From: Pseudomonadota bacterium
Lineage (GTDB): Bacteria > Pseudomonadota > Alphaproteobacteria > Paracaedibacterales > CAITNM01
Assembly (NCBI GenBank): GCA_026400695.1
Contig: JAPLON010000092.1
Location: forward strand, 1-8,466
DNA length: 8,466 bases
Reading direction: 5' to 3'
Shown: positions 6,349 to 8,466 of the stretch, one piece after another
How positions within the stretch are numbered: position 1 is the stretch's first letter
Layout of the letters: each line of letters begins with the position of its first letter
Position numbers and translations under genes: made by a program
Notes under the pieces: generated by a model
The model's database searches: none
What the model was told of the DNA's origin: nothing
Seen by the model: only the letters and a program-made list of their open reading frames with translations

Positions 6349-7419
6349 CTATTTTTTAAAGGCATCATAAATTTCTTTGGATCTGGTGGAAAAATCTTCT
6401 ACACACACCGTGTCTAGTCTAAATGTTGGTTGATTGAACACTAAGGGACTAAATGGAGGTGGGCAAAAATAAGATTTTAAATTACTCCAGTATGTTCCGA
6501 GTGTGCTGCTAACACTAGCTGTTGACGCGACCGGATTCAATGTGATGGTGGTGCCTAAATCTTTAGTTTTTGCAAGGCTTGATGATATTTTAGAAATGCC
6601 AGATAAAGCTGGGTCTGGTATTTTAATGTCTAAAAGGGGAAAGCACTTATCGTATTCTTTTTTGAACTTATCGTCTCCAAAATTAGCAGCTCCAAAAGTC
6701 ATTGTTCTAATAGAAGCGTTTGGCAGGTGTTTTTTAATAAGAGGTGCTGCAAGTGCTGCTAGAGTTCCGCCAAAAGTAGCTCCTGTCAACGTAATACGGA
6801 TAGGGCTATCTGCGTGAGAAGAACAGTCTCGTGGTAAAGACAATTCTTTTAAAGATTCATCTAGCTTTTCAATAAGATCTTTCTCTATAGAAGAAAGGAA
6901 AGATAAGGATGCAAATGGAATTGTACCGTTGATACCTAGCAAATCAGAAGCATTGGGTCCATTTCCACGCCATGAATGAAAAATATCTCGAAAAAAGGAT
7001 CCATGAATCTGAAGTAAGTCTGCTGGTTCATAACGATTCATCTCTATGCCGCGAAAGGCAATCATGACTTCTGCTGGAGAAGAGCTGGATTGAGGTTTGC
7101 TGGCCATAAATCCGAATTTACATGGAATGCAATAACCTGTAGTTCCTGAAAATTCCTTTATATTTGTCCAATGACCTTTCTTTTGCAAAGCCGCATAGTT
7201 TTCAGGTTTCCGGTATCGATCAAAAGCAACAGCTGAAAAATTGAGGACTTCTTTTATCTTTTTTAGAGACAAATCTTCCCACGGGTTAGAAAATTCTCTT
7301 TCTGAAACAAAAGGTGTATTCGATTTTTCACCATAATTTTCTGGTTCTAAGTCTGAAGGCCAAATCGAAGTAGTTACAAGTTCAAATGCAAAGAAGACTG
7401 CTATATAACGTAAAAACAT
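6349..7419 (-). CDS. Exported class 3 lipase-like protein, catalytic Ser apparently replaced by Thr
   Basis: A 356-residue alpha/beta hydrolase of the fungal-type class 3 lipase family (Lipase_3). Residues 1-20 look like a signal peptide (Arg4 then a hydrophobic core), so the protein is probably exported. Family landmarks are VMIAFRG (118-124, the oxyanion-side strand), ITLTGATFGGTLAALAAP (209-226, where active enzymes read roughly TGHSLGGALA), TFGAANFGDDKF (241-252, normally TFGxPRVGNxxF) and LLDIKIPDP (262-270), which matches the DIVPxLP region of the catalytic Asp (Asp264). The nucleophile position is Thr215 in GATFG instead of Ser in GHSLG, and the usual His before the YW near the C-terminus is not evident (TLGTYW, 306-311). 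It may be an inactive binding protein or a changed enzyme. Cys97 and Cys100 form a CIPC motif. No frameshift breaks the frame. It precedes the small CaaX-box gene on the same strand, 166 bases away. Substrate and role are unknown. Confidence 0.78.
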   Translation of the reverse strand: MFLRYIAVFFAFELVTTSIWPSDLEPENYGEKSNTPFVSEREFSNPWEDLSLKKIKEVLNFSAVAFDRYRKPENYAALQKKGHWTNIKEFSGTTGYCIPCKFGFMASKPQSSSSPAEVMIAFRGIEMNRYEPADLLQIHGSFFRDIFHSWRGNGPNASDLLGINGTIPFASLSFLSSIEKDLIEKLDESLKELSLPRDCSSHADSPIRITLTGATFGGTLAALAAPLIKKHLPNASIRTMTFGAANFGDDKFKKEYDKCFPLLDIKIPDPALSGISKISSSLAKTKDLGTTITLNPVASTASVSSTLGTYWSNLKSYFCPPPFSPLVFNQPTFRLDTVCVEDFSTRSKEIYDAFKK

Positions 7420-7434
7420 AAAAAATACTCTAGT

Positions 7435-7446
7435 ATAATTAATTAT
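7435..7446. repeat. Perfect 12-base palindrome ATAATTAATTAT upstream of the lipase-like gene
   Basis: A self-complementary AT-only sequence about 15-27 bases before the lipase-like start. Such sites can be operators or nucleoid-protein targets, but in very AT-rich DNA they also arise by chance. Confidence 0.3.
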
Positions 7447-7526
7447 CCTTATGTTATAATATACTTAAATTATTAATTTTTAGTTAAAGTGGCAGATTTT
7501 AGATTTTTTTTGGAGTGATGTGCGGC

Positions 7527-8466
7527 TTAGTCAGGAAATATCTTTTTCAAGTTTGCAATAATCGCAGGTGTTTCTGCTAACATTTTATCTCTAGTTAATT
7601 TTTCCAGCTCTTGCCTTAGTTCTGAAGCACTACTTTTTCCAAAAAACGTATAGAAATCATTTATGTAGGTTTCCAACAAGGCATATGCCACTTCTTCTGA
7701 GTATTCCTTGGTATGGTCCTGGTCCAGCATTTTCCGACAGAATACTAATTTTTTACCCAAAACCGCCGGTAAATTTGTAACAAATGGATTATTACTCAAA
7801 TAGGAATCGATATTTTTACTTATTTCATTCAGCCCAGGAAAATTACTGCAAAATTTTTCCTTAAATTTTTTACCATCCCAGGAATTTGCTATAACTTCTT
7901 CATTGGTTTCTCCTGTTTTTTGCATCAAAAAATTGTACATCAATAAGTAGTCCAGTGGTTTAGATGCAAGCTTGTTATTTACGTATGCATCAATATTCCT
8001 TTCTGCTATAGAGGTTGCTGATAATTCTTTAATTGCACTTCTATAAAATTCATTTCTATTATCTTCTTTAATTGGATTTAATCCGTTTGCTAAAGAATCG
8101 GCGTTATTATTTTTCGGATAAGCATGCATCCAGCGTTCATAGCTACTATCGCTATTTGAGAATTGTTTTGTATCGGCAAATTTTTCTATAATTTTAACTT
8201 CTCTATTTACTCTACTTTTTGCCTGTTTAAGTGTTCCGGTGGTAGGTATTATAGGTGCATGTCTTGATTCTTGTTCATCAATCCATAAGGAAACTAAGTT
8301 ATCTTTACCGGCATTGCGTGCTGCTCTATAAAAACGCAGTGAATGGTCTAGTGGGACTCGCATATCATAATGGCTATGCATTAAAAGTACAGGTTTCTGT
8401 AGATTTGTAGCATCTAAAAATGGTGAAGAGTGCTGGTCTAATTGAGCGTTAAGGATTGCGGTTAGA
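7527..8466 (-). CDS. S9/prolyl oligopeptidase-like alpha/beta hydrolase, partial (N-terminus beyond window), with long C-terminal extension
   Basis: The reading frame is open to the right edge, giving 312 visible residues with no start codon; the ATG at 8381 is internal. The visible upstream part reads LNAQLDQHSSPFLDATN, then KPVLLMHSHYDMRVPLDHSLRFYRA. This is the strand and turn bearing the catalytic Asp of S9 peptidases and related hydrolases (Asp codon 8366-8364; family text is LxxHGxxDxxVPxxxS). Further on, DEQESRHAP carries the candidate catalytic His (codon 8261-8259). The nucleophile Ser should lie beyond the window. In ordinary S9 enzymes the protein ends about 30 residues after the His. 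Here about 243 more follow, mostly charged and helical-looking (for example AYALLETYINDFYTFFG and LRQELEKLTRDKM), resembling no domain I recognise. The gene lies 107 bases upstream of the lipase-like gene on the same strand. Substrate and localisation cannot be seen without the N-terminus. Confidence 0.75.
   Translation of the reverse strand, partial: LTAILNAQLDQHSSPFLDATNLQKPVLLMHSHYDMRVPLDHSLRFYRAARNAGKDNLVSLWIDEQESRHAPIIPTTGTLKQAKSRVNREVKIIEKFADTKQFSNSDSSYERWMHAYPKNNNADSLANGLNPIKEDNRNEFYRSAIKELSATSIAERNIDAYVNNKLASKPLDYLLMYNFLMQKTGETNEEVIANSWDGKKFKEKFCSNFPGLNEISKNIDSYLSNNPFVTNLPAVLGKKLVFCRKMLDQDHTKEYSEEVAYALLETYINDFYTFFGKSSASELRQELEKLTRDKMLAETPAIIANLKKIFPD

Noticed and set aside
6503..6817. 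Plus-strand open frame inside the lipase-like gene
   Set aside because: It is antisense to the lipase motifs, with no ribosome site or recognisable product.
7527..8381. Complete 284-residue gene starting at ATG 8381
   Set aside because: The frame stays open upstream to the window edge and the upstream residues (for example ATNLQKPVLL) continue the hydrolase strand, so this ATG is an internal Met.

Overview
The window is AT-rich chromosomal DNA that looks like an alphaproteobacterium, probably host-associated or intracellular (Holosporales/Rickettsiales-like). The taxonomic reading is inference. It rests on the permease-ATPase-radA order (mlaE, mlaF, radA), which I recall as typical of alphaproteobacteria, on a KdsA of the metal-dependent (Cys) type, on low GC, and on decaying and host-interaction-like genes beside housekeeping ones. 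There are no tRNA or rRNA genes, CRISPR arrays or recognisable insertion sequences.

Left part (1-1726, minus strand). A YheO/DauR-type PAS + HTH regulator is translationally coupled (TAATG) to a class I/II PLP aminotransferase, which runs off the left edge just after its PLP lysine. This looks like a small regulated amino-acid metabolism operon with its own promoter (perfect TTGACA -35). Upstream of it lies the C-terminal remnant of an alpha/beta hydrolase, broken by a single-base frameshift and missing its N-terminal half.

Centre (1727-5576). kdsA (minus; Kdo-8-phosphate synthase, LPS inner core) is divergent from a tight plus-strand operon, mlaE-mlaF-radA. MlaE and MlaF are the permease and ATPase of an outer-membrane lipid transport ABC system; the MCE substrate-binding partner MlaD is not here. 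RadA is the DNA recombination/repair helicase. A strong hairpin terminator after radA is placed to stop transcription from both sides.

Right part (5580-8466, minus strand). Three accessory genes lie in a row. The first is a small protein with a signal peptide that ends in CWPCVVL, so its last four residues form a eukaryotic-style CaaX prenylation box. The second is a signal-peptide-bearing class 3 lipase-like protein whose nucleophile position is Thr instead of Ser. The third is a partial S9/alpha-beta hydrolase-like protein with an unexplained C-terminal extension of about 240 residues. The first two also share a short pattern just after the signal peptide. This block is the most interesting part of the window and reads as a set of exported, possibly host-directed proteins. 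That function is inferred and not shown by the sequence.
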